The translations under genes were made by a program, and so were the position numbers. A stretch of 64,000 bases of DNA from Kribbella monticola (GTDB lineage Bacteria; Actinomycetota; Actinomycetes; Propionibacteriales; Kribbellaceae): contig NZ_QFXK01000009.1 of assembly GCF_003261635.1 (NCBI RefSeq), positions 124,001-188,000 on the forward strand. Reading direction: 5' to 3'. The notes under the pieces were generated by a model. It was not told where the DNA came from. It did no database searches and saw only the letters and a program-made list of their open reading frames with translations. Of the stretch, positions 9,239-16,403 are shown in pieces (position 1 is the stretch's first letter; each line of letters begins with the position of its first letter).

Positions 9239-9347
9239 GGACTGAGTATCGCCCCGGACAGGATCAGCGCGCTTGGTTTTGAGCTGGTGGCGCGCCCCGG
9301 GGATGTCGTCGCCGAACTAGATGCCATCGGCAAGTAATCGCTGGCGA

Positions 9348-9390
9348 TTGCAACAACCTGCAAAACGAGGGGGTTTGCAGCAACGTGCAA
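9348..9390. promoter_or_regulatory. Pair of TTGCA-N6-TGCAA palindromes in a divergent promoter region
   Basis: Two sites with the same geometry, TTGCA-N6-TGCAA, lie at 9348-9363 and 9375-9390, centres 27 bp apart. The flanking bases make the whole 43-bp block roughly symmetrical as well. It lies between divergent genes starting at 9238 (minus) and 9465 (plus). The pattern is that of a dimeric repressor or activator with two sites; no regulator gene is adjacent. Confidence 0.6.
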
Positions 9391-9464
9391 TGCAGAAGGG
9401 GTACCGCTGCCGGCCTTCCGTTCGTAGCTTCGGGCTGTCAACTGTCTAGCTCGAGGGAGATGGA

Positions 9465-9938
9465 ATGAAGAAGTTCAGCAGGGCGACGTCGGTGCTCGCG
9501 ATCATGCCGCTGGCGGTCGCGGGTCTGGTCGTGTCGACGGGATCAGCCTCGGCAACGACGGTGGTTCCACCCGGCGGAAAGGGCAGCGCCTGCAGTGGGT
9601 ACAAGTACGCTGACTCGACACACACCAGGAAGTGGCAGACCTGTGCGTGGGCCGATGCCGACGACGTGTGGTTCACGGTCAACTTCTCCAACACCAGCCC
9701 GTACGACTGGACTCCGAAGCTGGTCCAGGAGGACTACTACAAGTCCACGGTCTTCCATTCGTGTGGCAACGGAGCTCAGGCCGACTTCAAGGTCGCCAAG
9801 GGGACGACCAGGTCGACACCCTGGACGGCCTGCTTCGTCGCCCGGTCGCCAGGCGCTTACGCCTCTGTCGGAACAGTCTTCTACGCCAGCGACAGCGCCG
9901 GCGAGAAGCTGACCAGCCCCACCCTCCAGGTCCAGTAG
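9465..9938 (+). CDS. Secreted protein of unknown function
   Basis: This 157-residue protein has a clear Sec signal peptide (MKKFSRATS, then a hydrophobic core, then cleavage after about SASA at residue 30). The mature part has four cysteines (SACSGY, WQTCAW, HSCGN, TACFV), which could form two disulfides, and is rich in Tyr, Trp, Ser and Thr. The fold is probably a small beta-sandwich. GAGGGAG lies seven bases before the ATG. A strong hairpin terminator follows immediately, so it is a single-gene transcript. No family recognised. Confidence 0.82.
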   Translation: MKKFSRATSVLAIMPLAVAGLVVSTGSASATTVVPPGGKGSACSGYKYADSTHTRKWQTCAWADADDVWFTVNFSNTSPYDWTPKLVQEDYYKSTVFHSCGNGAQADFKVAKGTTRSTPWTACFVARSPGAYASVGTVFYASDSAGEKLTSPTLQVQ

Positions 9939-9947
9939 TCGCTGACC

Positions 9948-9981
9948 CCACCGCCCCGGAACATCTGGTCCGGGGTGGTGG
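9948..9981 (+). terminator. Hairpin terminator after the secreted-protein gene
   Basis: A 13-bp stem with one G-T pair (arms 9948-9960 and 9969-9981, CCACCGCCCCGGA in the left arm) encloses an eight-base loop ten bases after the stop codon. Confidence 0.75.
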
Positions 9982-9993
9982 TTGGCTACTGGT

Positions 9994-11043
9994 GTGCATG
10001 GTGAATACAAGGTGCCCGGTGGGAAGTTGGTTGTTGCTGATCTCGAGGTCGTCGGGGAGGTGGTGCGGCGGGGGCGGATCAGTGGGGACTTCTTTCTCGA
10101 GCCGGATGATGCGCTGGAGCGGATCGACGGGGCGCTGGCCGGCGTAGCGGTGGGGGCTCCGGTGGCGCAGATCGCTGCCCGGGTGCGCGGGGTGCTGGGG
10201 GACGGGGTCGAGATGGTCGGGTTCTCGCCCGAGGCGGTGGCGATCGCCGTACGGCGTGCGTTGACCGGGGCCACGGCGTGGACCGATCACGCGTGGGAGT
10301 TCGTCCACGACGTACCGCGGGAGCCGGCGCTGCAGATGGCGCTGGACGAAGTGCTGGCCGAGCAGGTCGGGTCGGGGGAGCGGGCGCCGACGTTACGGAT
10401 CTGGGAGTGGGCGTCGAACGCGGTCATCATCGGCAGCTTCCAGTCGCTGGCCAACGAGGTCGACCTGGCCGGCGCCGCCAAGCACGACGTGACGGTGGTA
10501 CGCCGGATCAGCGGCGGCGGGGCGATGTTCGTCGAACCCGGTAACACGATCACCTATTCGCTCTACGTTCCCGAGTCGCTGGTCTCCGGGCTGTCCTTCG
10601 TCGACTCGTACGCGTTCCTGGACGACTGGGTCGTCGGCGCGCTGAACGAACTGGGGATCGCCGCGACGTACCAGCCGATCAACGACATCACCTCGCCGGC
10701 GGGCAAGATCGCGGGTGCCGCGCAGAAGCGGTTCGCGGGCGGCGCCGTACTGCATCACGTGACGATGGCGTACGACATGGACGCCACCAAGATGCTCGAG
10801 GTGCTGCGGATCGGCCGCGAGAAGATGTCGGACAAGGGCACCAAGAGCGCCAACAAGCGGGTCGACCCGCTGCGCAGCCAGACCGGCCTCGAACGCGCCG
10901 AGGTGATCAAGCGCCTGGTCGGTACGTTCGCCAACCGCTACGGCCTCGACGACGCCACCATCGACGACGAGACGGTCGCGGAAGCGCAGCGCCGTGTCGA
11001 GTCGAAGTTCGGCACAGAGGCCTGGCTCACCCGAGTCCCCTGA
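9994..11043 (+). CDS. Lipoate-protein ligase family protein with N-terminal accessory domain
   Basis: This protein of about 350 residues should activate and transfer lipoate or a related acyl group. The catalytic BPL/LplA fold occupies about residues 95-350, with the RRISGGGAMF motif, the GN pair in EPGNT, and the lysine region INDITSPAGKIAGAAQKR. The first 90 residues (VHGEYKVPGGKLVV) resemble the accessory domain that is C-terminal in E. coli LplA and a separate LplB in Thermoplasma. I chose GTG at 9994; an in-frame TTG at 9982 is possible. Which protein is lipoylated is unknown. Confidence 0.83.
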   Translation: MHGEYKVPGGKLVVADLEVVGEVVRRGRISGDFFLEPDDALERIDGALAGVAVGAPVAQIAARVRGVLGDGVEMVGFSPEAVAIAVRRALTGATAWTDHAWEFVHDVPREPALQMALDEVLAEQVGSGERAPTLRIWEWASNAVIIGSFQSLANEVDLAGAAKHDVTVVRRISGGGAMFVEPGNTITYSLYVPESLVSGLSFVDSYAFLDDWVVGALNELGIAATYQPINDITSPAGKIAGAAQKRFAGGAVLHHVTMAYDMDATKMLEVLRIGREKMSDKGTKSANKRVDPLRSQTGLERAEVIKRLVGTFANRYGLDDATIDDETVAEAQRRVESKFGTEAWLTRVP

Positions 11044-11044
11044 C

Positions 11045-11092
11045 CGGTACGCCGGTACGCCGTGCGCAGATGAGCGGTACGCCGGTACGCCG
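11045..11092. repeat. Direct repeat of an 18-mer made of GGTACGCC units
   Basis: CGGTACGCCGGTACGCCG occurs at 11045-11062 and again at 11075-11092. Each copy is itself a tandem duplication of CGGTACGCC. It lies just after the lipoate-ligase stop codon and before the metallopeptidase operon. GGTACGCC is a very common word throughout the window. Confidence 0.8.
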
Positions 11093-11159
11093 GTGGGCCG
11101 GCTGGGGGCGGGCAGCGTTCGTTGCCCGTTCGGGCAAGACCTGGTGGGGGCGGCGCGGC

Positions 11160-11165
11160 TACCGT
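11160..11165 (+). promoter_or_regulatory. Probable -10 element of a leaderless transcript (metallopeptidase operon)
   Basis: TACCGT ends seven bases before the ATG at 11173, leaving no room for a normal ribosome site. A 16-bp palindrome, TTGCCCG-TT-CGGGCAA, lies at 11122-11137 and could be an operator for this promoter. Confidence 0.45.
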
Positions 11166-11172
11166 TCGAGGT

Positions 11173-12840
11173 ATGGCTGACCGGCCGCGCCGTGTCCAGG
11201 ACGCCCGTGCGACCAAGCCGGTGGCCGGGCGGCACCAGCCTGCGCCCGCACCGCCGGAACACGAGCTGGCCAGACTCCAGCGGCAGGTCGGCAACCGGGT
11301 GGTGGCCGACTTCGTCACCTCGCTGGCCGTGCAGCGGCTCAAGGAGGGGGACGGACCCTCGCACGACGTCGGCGTGATCCAGCAGCAGCTGAACCTTGTC
11401 AGTGGCGTGGCCCGGCTAGCGATCACCGGCCGCTTCGATCCGGAGACAACCGCGGCCGCGAAAGCGTTCCAGCGCAAGCTGATCGCCGAGAAGGTGGCCG
11501 GTGTCGTCGAGGACGGCATCGTCGACGGGGTCACTCATGCCCAGCTGAAGACCCGGGCGCCGTCGGTCGCGATCAGTGGGACCGACACTGTCGTCGTCGG
11601 GCCGGGCAACACCCAGGTTCCGCTCAATCCTGCACTCGGAACGCACAAGCAACTGCAGGCCGGTGCGAAGGGCGTGGCCGTGAAGGAACTGCAGGACCGG
11701 CTCAACCACAGTGGCGCCACCACCGGCAAGAAGCTGGTCATCGACGGCATCTTCGGGACCAAGACCGACGCGGCGCTGAAGGAGTTCCAGACCAGCGTCA
11801 AGGTGGCCGCGAACGGCGTCGCGGACCCGGGGACCTGGGCGAAGCTGGAGACGGCGGGTGCCGCGAGCCAGGGGCACGTCGAGTTCGACTGGCGCGAGGA
11901 GGTGGAGGGCGTGAAGAACGTGGGGCTCCGCGCGGCGTACGACTGGAAGCTCTCCAAGACCGCGCTGTCGATCAGCGTCGGCATCACCTTTACCAAAAAA
12001 CAGGCCGGGGTCGACGCGAAGATCAGCCAGTGGCTGAGCGACATCAAGGAGATCTGGAGCACCTTCAAGGCCGTCAACCACAGCGACCCGAAGAAGAAGA
12101 GCATGAACCTCGACTTCAAGGCCGTTCGCGGTGGCGGGGATCATGCGGTCGACGTGTTCCGGTTCGACCCAGCGCTGCCGAAGAAGCAGCGCGGAGACAG
12201 CCGGTCGAACTCGGGCACCTGGTACACGATCGATCCTCGGCGCTCGATGGCGCCGCACGAGTTCGGCCACCTGATCGGGCTGGCCGACGAGTACAACCGG
12301 ACCGAGGACCACTACGTGGCGACCACCGGTGAGGAGCCCGACGTCGCCGACCCGGCCGGCGTGGCTGCGGACGGCACCAAGCTCGCCACGAACATCAAGG
12401 CCAACCTGCCGCTGACCGACGTACTGGCGGCCCCGATCGCCGCCAGCGACGACAAGCGCTGGGGCGCCAAACTGGCCGCGGTGGTGAACGGCGCGCTGGG
12501 GGAGAAGCAGGGTGGATTCTCCCGGTTCGTGGCGCAGCAGTACGCGAAGGCGAACGCAGGGGCCTCGGTCTACAACGACATCCAGGCGGCGTTCAACGCC
12601 AAGGCCGTCACCGGGTTCCAGGAGAACTTCCGGCTCGCGGTCACGCCGTTCCTCTATTCCAACAGGAGCCTGATGGGGACCATGGAAACCACACCGGCCA
12701 AGGGCGGCGGCGGTCTGAAGGCCGCCGATCACGAGCACCCGATCGAACCGCGGCACGTGCAGCCGTACGTGAACCTGCTGGCGCGGGAATGGACCCTGCA
12801 GACCGGTGCTGCCGATGTCTGGAAGCCGGAACGCCGATGA
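11173..12840 (+). CDS. Peptidoglycan-binding zinc metallopeptidase, candidate injected effector
   Basis: This 555-residue protein has no signal peptide. Residues 33-55 carry LARLQRQVGNRVVADF...LAVQRL, a pattern resembling the N-terminal 'LQR..GN..V....VQR' segment I associate with DUF4157-type and contractile-injection-system cargo (inference). Two PG_binding_1-like repeats follow (about 62-128 and 155-228, the second with DGIFGTKTDAALKEFQ). A zincin domain near residue 362 has HEFGHLIGLADEY, giving HExxH plus a downstream Asp/Glu. It starts a four-gene operon with ATGA/TGATG junctions. Alternatives are a self-acting cell-wall peptidase or a polymorphic toxin. No tail-tube or sheath genes are in the window. 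Confidence 0.8.
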   Translation: MADRPRRVQDARATKPVAGRHQPAPAPPEHELARLQRQVGNRVVADFVTSLAVQRLKEGDGPSHDVGVIQQQLNLVSGVARLAITGRFDPETTAAAKAFQRKLIAEKVAGVVEDGIVDGVTHAQLKTRAPSVAISGTDTVVVGPGNTQVPLNPALGTHKQLQAGAKGVAVKELQDRLNHSGATTGKKLVIDGIFGTKTDAALKEFQTSVKVAANGVADPGTWAKLETAGAASQGHVEFDWREEVEGVKNVGLRAAYDWKLSKTALSISVGITFTKKQAGVDAKISQWLSDIKEIWSTFKAVNHSDPKKKSMNLDFKAVRGGGDHAVDVFRFDPALPKKQRGDSRSNSGTWYTIDPRRSMAPHEFGHLIGLADEYNRTEDHYVATTGEEPDVADPAGVAADGTKLATNIKANLPLTDVLAAPIAASDDKRWGAKLAAVVNGALGEKQGGFSRFVAQQYAKANAGASVYNDIQAAFNAKAVTGFQENFRLAVTPFLYSNRSLMGTMETTPAKGGGGLKAADHEHPIEPRHVQPYVNLLAREWTLQTGAADVWKPERR

Positions 12841-13553
12841 CCGTGCGACTGACCCTCAGCAACTACGGCTCGTCGACATTGGAGCTCGGGCTCGTTGTCG
12901 ACGACGACGGTCACGTCACCGGCTGGCAGACCGAGGGCTGGCGAGTCGGGCGCTTCGCCCGAGACCTGACGACGAAGGAACGCACCGCCCTCGCCCACGC
13001 CCTGGACTCGGCCCGAGCCACCGCGCGAGCCGCGACGGACTCGGCTGCGGGGGCTGAGCCGGTGGTGCGGGCGCCCAGCGGGTCGATCGAGCAGTTGGTC
13101 GCGGACGACCTGCCGGACGCCACCTTCGCGTCGAACGCGAGCCCGCCCCCGGGGTACGAGGAGCTGGTTCGCGTACTGCGTGGCTTCCGCGAGGACCTCG
13201 CCGATTTCCCGTCGGCAGCGATCGAACTGACCGTCACCGGTACGCCGGTCCGCGTCGCGCTCCGGCACGTCGGCAGCGAGCCGATCGACGTCCGCACTGC
13301 GGGCGAGCTTCGGATCGAGGCGCTCAGCTACGACAAGGACTACCTGATCGTCGACCGCGAGCTTCAGACCGTCGAACCTCCCGAGCTGGACGGTGCTGTG
13401 TCTGCCGGCTGGGAACTCGGCCTCGTCGATCAGCTGTCGTTGCCCAAGGCACCTAAAGGCGGGTTCTCGAGTGTCACGGTCGGTCCACTGCGGGTCGACT
13501 CGATCGGCGACGGTGTGCTGCGGAAGACCGAGTTCAGTTGGGGGAGCGAATGA
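12837..13553 (+). CDS. Protein of unknown function in the metallopeptidase operon
   Basis: This 238-residue soluble acidic protein starts at an ATG overlapping the metallopeptidase stop by four bases and itself overlaps the next gene by four. It has no signal peptide or membrane segment. The sequence alternates beta-like stretches (LTLSNYGSSTLELGLVVDDDG near the N terminus) with a helical, Ala/Arg-rich region at about 50-85. No family recognised. The tight coupling suggests it works with the metallopeptidase, for instance as an immunity, adaptor or loading factor; that role is inferred from position only. Confidence 0.72.
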   Translation: MTVRLTLSNYGSSTLELGLVVDDDGHVTGWQTEGWRVGRFARDLTTKERTALAHALDSARATARAATDSAAGAEPVVRAPSGSIEQLVADDLPDATFASNASPPPGYEELVRVLRGFREDLADFPSAAIELTVTGTPVRVALRHVGSEPIDVRTAGELRIEALSYDKDYLIVDRELQTVEPPELDGAVSAGWELGLVDQLSLPKAPKGGFSSVTVGPLRVDSIGDGVLRKTEFSWGSE

Positions 13554-15085
13554 CCGGTGGGGGCAAGTCGATCGAGTCGGTGCTGGCCGCAGTACAAGAA
13601 CCGACGGGTACTGCGGTGCGCCTGTCCGAATCGCCGTTGTGGGATCGGCAGCGGACGTTCTACGACCGGGGTGCGCCGGAGATCTGGGGCGGAGGCGACG
13701 TACCGCACGGCATCACCGGCAATCCACGGATCGCGAACACCTATGCCCGGATCGCGTTGGAGTTCCTGCGATCCACCGCGGTTTCGCAGGGTGCCGAGGA
13801 GGTGCCACACCTTGTCGAGTTCGGCGGTGGGACGGGGCGGTTCGCCTATCTGTTCGTGCGGCAGTTGCGAGCGCTCGCTCCCGGTCTGCGGTTCACCTAC
13901 GTGGTGACCGACTTCGCGGCCGAGCGAGTGAGCGCGTGGGCAGCCCACCCGTCGTACGGGCCTCTCATCGAGGAAGGACTGATCGACTTCGCCGTCCTCG
14001 ACGCCGATCGGCCCGGCCCACTGGAACTGCTCGTCTCCGGCCGGACCATCGGCGCAGGGTCGCTGCGCGCACCGGTGATCGGGATCGCCAACTACGTGTT
14101 CGACACCCTGCGGCACGACTGCTTCGCGCTCCGAGGCGGCGACCTGCTGGAGCTCAAGGTGGCCGCGGGGGAAGAGTCGATCGACTGGGAAACCGGGGCG
14201 TGTGAGCCGATCGACGCGGATCTCGCCGCTGTCCTCGACCATTACCGGGAATGGCTCGACGACACCGCTGTGCTCGCCCCGGTCGGCGGGATGCGCTGCC
14301 TGGAGTTCCTGGCCGGGCTGACCGCCGGCCCGAGCCTCGCGATGGTCGCCGACAAGGGTCATCGCACCCGAGCAGAGCTGTGCTCCTATGAGACTCCCGC
14401 GGTGGTGTTCCACGGCAGCGCGTTCTCGCTGATGGTCAACTTCGACCTCCTGGCCCGCTGGGTCCGACGACGCGGCGGCGTCGGCATCCTGCCCGCCGAA
14501 CCCGCGAACAGCCTGGTGGTCGGCGCCTTCGTCCAAGGACCGGTGGCCGAACCGGAGCGATTCACTACCTGGGTTCAGGACCAACTGGTCGATACCGGTC
14601 CGGACAACACGTTCAGCCTGCGCCCACTCCTCGGTACGGCGGCTGCGCTGTCGCTCGAGGCGATGCTGGCGAGCCTGCGGTTGTCGCGCTGCGATCCCAC
14701 CTTGCTGATCGAGTTCCTGCCGGCGTTGCTGGACGTGCTTCCGGGTGCGCCCGAGGTGACCAAGCTGGAGATGCAGCGGATCCTCGGCCAGGTCTGGGAC
14801 AACTACTTCCCGATTGGCGAACCGATCGACGTGGCGTTGTGCCTGGGGTTGCTGCTGTCGGCGATCCAGCGCTTTCCCGAGGCGATCGAGTTCCTCGAAC
14901 TCTCGGTCAAGGAACATCCGGCGAGTGCGCCGGCGGCGTTCGCGATGGCCGTGGCGCGGCGTGGGATGCGGGACCTGCGGGCGGCCCGGGAGTCGGTGGA
15001 GCGAGCGCTACAGCTCGAGCCCGGGTTCTCGGAGGCGCGCTCGTTGCGGGCCATGCTCGCCGAAGAACTCGCCGGGGCGTTCTGA
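13550..15085 (+). CDS. Class I SAM-methyltransferase-like protein with C-terminal TPR-like helices
   Basis: This 511-residue cytoplasmic protein has a SAM-binding motif I at about residues 89-97 (VEFGGGTGRF) preceded by a helical cap, in a layout reminiscent of MidA/NDUFAF7-type methyltransferases. The last 90 residues form two or three TPR-like helical pairs (GLLLSAIQRFPEAIEFLEL, then AVARRGMRDLRAARESVERAL). It overlaps the genes on either side by four bases and one base. A target for methylation is not apparent; another protein of the same operon is the simplest guess. Confidence 0.7.
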   Translation: MTGGGKSIESVLAAVQEPTGTAVRLSESPLWDRQRTFYDRGAPEIWGGGDVPHGITGNPRIANTYARIALEFLRSTAVSQGAEEVPHLVEFGGGTGRFAYLFVRQLRALAPGLRFTYVVTDFAAERVSAWAAHPSYGPLIEEGLIDFAVLDADRPGPLELLVSGRTIGAGSLRAPVIGIANYVFDTLRHDCFALRGGDLLELKVAAGEESIDWETGACEPIDADLAAVLDHYREWLDDTAVLAPVGGMRCLEFLAGLTAGPSLAMVADKGHRTRAELCSYETPAVVFHGSAFSLMVNFDLLARWVRRRGGVGILPAEPANSLVVGAFVQGPVAEPERFTTWVQDQLVDTGPDNTFSLRPLLGTAAALSLEAMLASLRLSRCDPTLLIEFLPALLDVLPGAPEVTKLEMQRILGQVWDNYFPIGEPIDVALCLGLLLSAIQRFPEAIEFLELSVKEHPASAPAAFAMAVARRGMRDLRAARESVERALQLEPGFSEARSLRAMLAEELAGAF

Positions 15086-15534
15086 TGTTTCGCGAGGTGC
15101 TCGGGTTTCTGGCGGCCGACGGCTGGCCGGTCGCGCCGGATACTTTCGACGGCGTTCCGTGTATCCGGACCCGGTTCGCCGGCACCGACGACGCCTGGGA
15201 CTGCCGGGCGCGCCCGTACGACCCGTTCGGGCAGCTCGCGTTCGAGTCGGTCCTGCCGCTGACCGTGGGCCCTGAGCACCTCGACGCCGTCACCCAACTC
15301 GTCGTCCGGGCGAACTGGCGCCTGCTCACCGGCGCGTTCCAGCTCGACCTCGACAGCGGCGAGCTCGTCTTCCGGACGATGGTCTTCCTCTCCGACGGGG
15401 TCGAACTGCCCGAAGCGCTGTGCCGTGGGCTTGTCTACAGCAACGTTCTGACCGTCGATCGTTGCCTGACCGAGTTCAAGGCGGCCGCCGCGGGCGACGA
15501 CCCGATCCAGGCGTACGAGCGGCTCGCGCTCTGA
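15085..15534 (+). CDS. YbjN-like protein (type III secretion chaperone-like fold)
   Basis: This 149-residue protein starts at an ATG sharing one base with the preceding stop (TGATG). Its middle and C-terminal part (VVRANWRLLTGAFQLDLDSG, then a second strand and two helices) resembles the YbjN family, whose fold is like type III secretion chaperones. As the last gene of the operon that begins with a candidate effector, it could be a dedicated chaperone for one of the partners. That role is inferred from fold and position. Confidence 0.65.
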   Translation: MFREVLGFLAADGWPVAPDTFDGVPCIRTRFAGTDDAWDCRARPYDPFGQLAFESVLPLTVGPEHLDAVTQLVVRANWRLLTGAFQLDLDSGELVFRTMVFLSDGVELPEALCRGLVYSNVLTVDRCLTEFKAAAAGDDPIQAYERLAL

Positions 15535-15591
15535 GCTGATTGCGGCTGCGGCGACGGGGTACCTGGGCGGCAGGTGGAAAGGAGAAAGGAC

Positions 15592-15915
15592 ATGCCTGCT
15601 GGTTCGAACAAGAAGCGCGAACGGCAGTACGAGCACATCAAGGCCGGACTGAAGAAGCGCGGCCGGAGCGAGGACCTGGCCGAGGAGATCGCCGCCCGCA
15701 CCGTCAACAAGGAACGCGCCCGTGCAGGTGAAGCGAAGGAGTCGAGCCGTAGCTCGACCCACGACATCTCCTCCAGCCGCCGCGGCGGGTTGCGGTCGCA
15801 CAGCGGCTCGAAGGGCCGGACCAAGGCGCAGCTCTACAACGAGGCCAAGCAGAAGAACATCAAGGGCCGCTCGACGATGAACAAGGCCGAACTGGCCAAG
15901 GCGGTCGGCAGGTAA
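15592..15915 (+). CDS. Small basic 'plasmid stabilization' / Rho_N-like protein
   Basis: This 107-residue, strongly basic protein has the conserved N terminus MPAGSNKKRERQYEHIK and a central SSRRGGLRSHS segment. Its C-terminal SAP/Rho_N-like helix pair (LYNEAKQKNIKGRSTMNK) suggests nucleic-acid binding. The family is widely annotated as 'plasmid stabilization protein' but is chromosomal in many bacteria and has no proven function that I know of. The ATG at 15592 has AAAGGAGAAAGG upstream, better than the codon at 15574. A strong hairpin follows. Confidence 0.85.
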   Translation: MPAGSNKKRERQYEHIKAGLKKRGRSEDLAEEIAARTVNKERARAGEAKESSRSSTHDISSSRRGGLRSHSGSKGRTKAQLYNEAKQKNIKGRSTMNKAELAKAVGR

Positions 15916-15933
15916 CCGCCACCCCCAGTACGC

Positions 15934-15961
15934 CGTACCGCCGGCCACGGCCGGCGGTACG
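15934..15961 (+). terminator. Hairpin terminator after the Rho_N-like gene
   Basis: A perfect 13-bp inverted repeat (arms 15934-15946 and 15949-15961, containing GTACCGCCGGCC) with a two-base centre lies 19 bases after the stop codon. Confidence 0.7.
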
Positions 15962-16023
15962 TGCACGTCCAGCCACCTCACCCCTGCGCGATCCACCGCA
16001 TCCTGTGCCTCACTATCACCGTT

Positions 16024-16058
16024 GGCGGGTGGCGGGTGGCGGGTGGCGGGTGGCGGGC
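16024..16058. repeat. Heptanucleotide tandem repeat with G-quadruplex pattern
   Basis: Four perfect GGCGGGT units (16024-16051) and a fifth, GGCGGGC (16052-16058), are arranged head to tail. The G-tracts read GGG-N4-GGG-N4-GGG-N4-GGG, the canonical quadruplex spacing. The tract sits in the 262-base gap between the Rho_N-like gene and the small ORF at 16178. Apart from the terminator and this repeat I see nothing else in that gap. Confidence 0.8.
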
Positions 16059-16177
16059 GGCAGGGGTGAGCGACGCTCAGTTACTTCGCCACTACGCATT
16101 CACGAAGGTTTTGCTGAGGTGGTGAAACACTTGCGGGCTCCCCGGCGATAGACAGGGTGGGGAGAGGAGCTCTGACA

Positions 16178-16330
16178 GTGCTGGGGACTGACGTTGCACG
16201 ACGGCTGATCGCGCTGCTCCGGATCGTGGAGCGGACGGCTGGTGACCACGCGGACGTGGTCACCGACGATGCGTTGCTGGACGCCTGGTTCGGCCGCCGC
16301 GCGCCCGGGATCCAGCCGGAAATCCCCTGA
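16178..16330 (+). CDS. Small protein (50 residues) upstream of the GAF-ANTAR gene
   Basis: A GTG at 16178 behind AGGAG (eight-base spacing) opens a 50-residue acidic helical protein that begins VLGTDVARRLIALLRIVE and ends in a Gly/Pro-containing tail. Good codon-position GC bias and a proper ribosome site support a real gene. It lies 73 bases upstream of the GAF-ANTAR regulator in the same direction and could be cotranscribed. The helix-rich sequence could be a protein-interaction peptide. No family recognised. Confidence 0.6.
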   Translation: MLGTDVARRLIALLRIVERTAGDHADVVTDDALLDAWFGRRAPGIQPEIP

Positions 16331-16403
16331 CCCGGCTGCCGCCGAACAGTAATACCGAAGTTATGCATCGGGTGCTGCGGGACCGGCGTCGAGGATGCAT
16401 CAT

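Noticed and set aside
11416..12756. 446-codon minus-strand frame opposite the metallopeptidase gene
   Set aside because: Its composition is of shadow type (Arg, Gly, Val, Asp), and the plus-strand protein has recognisable zincin and peptidoglycan-binding motifs.
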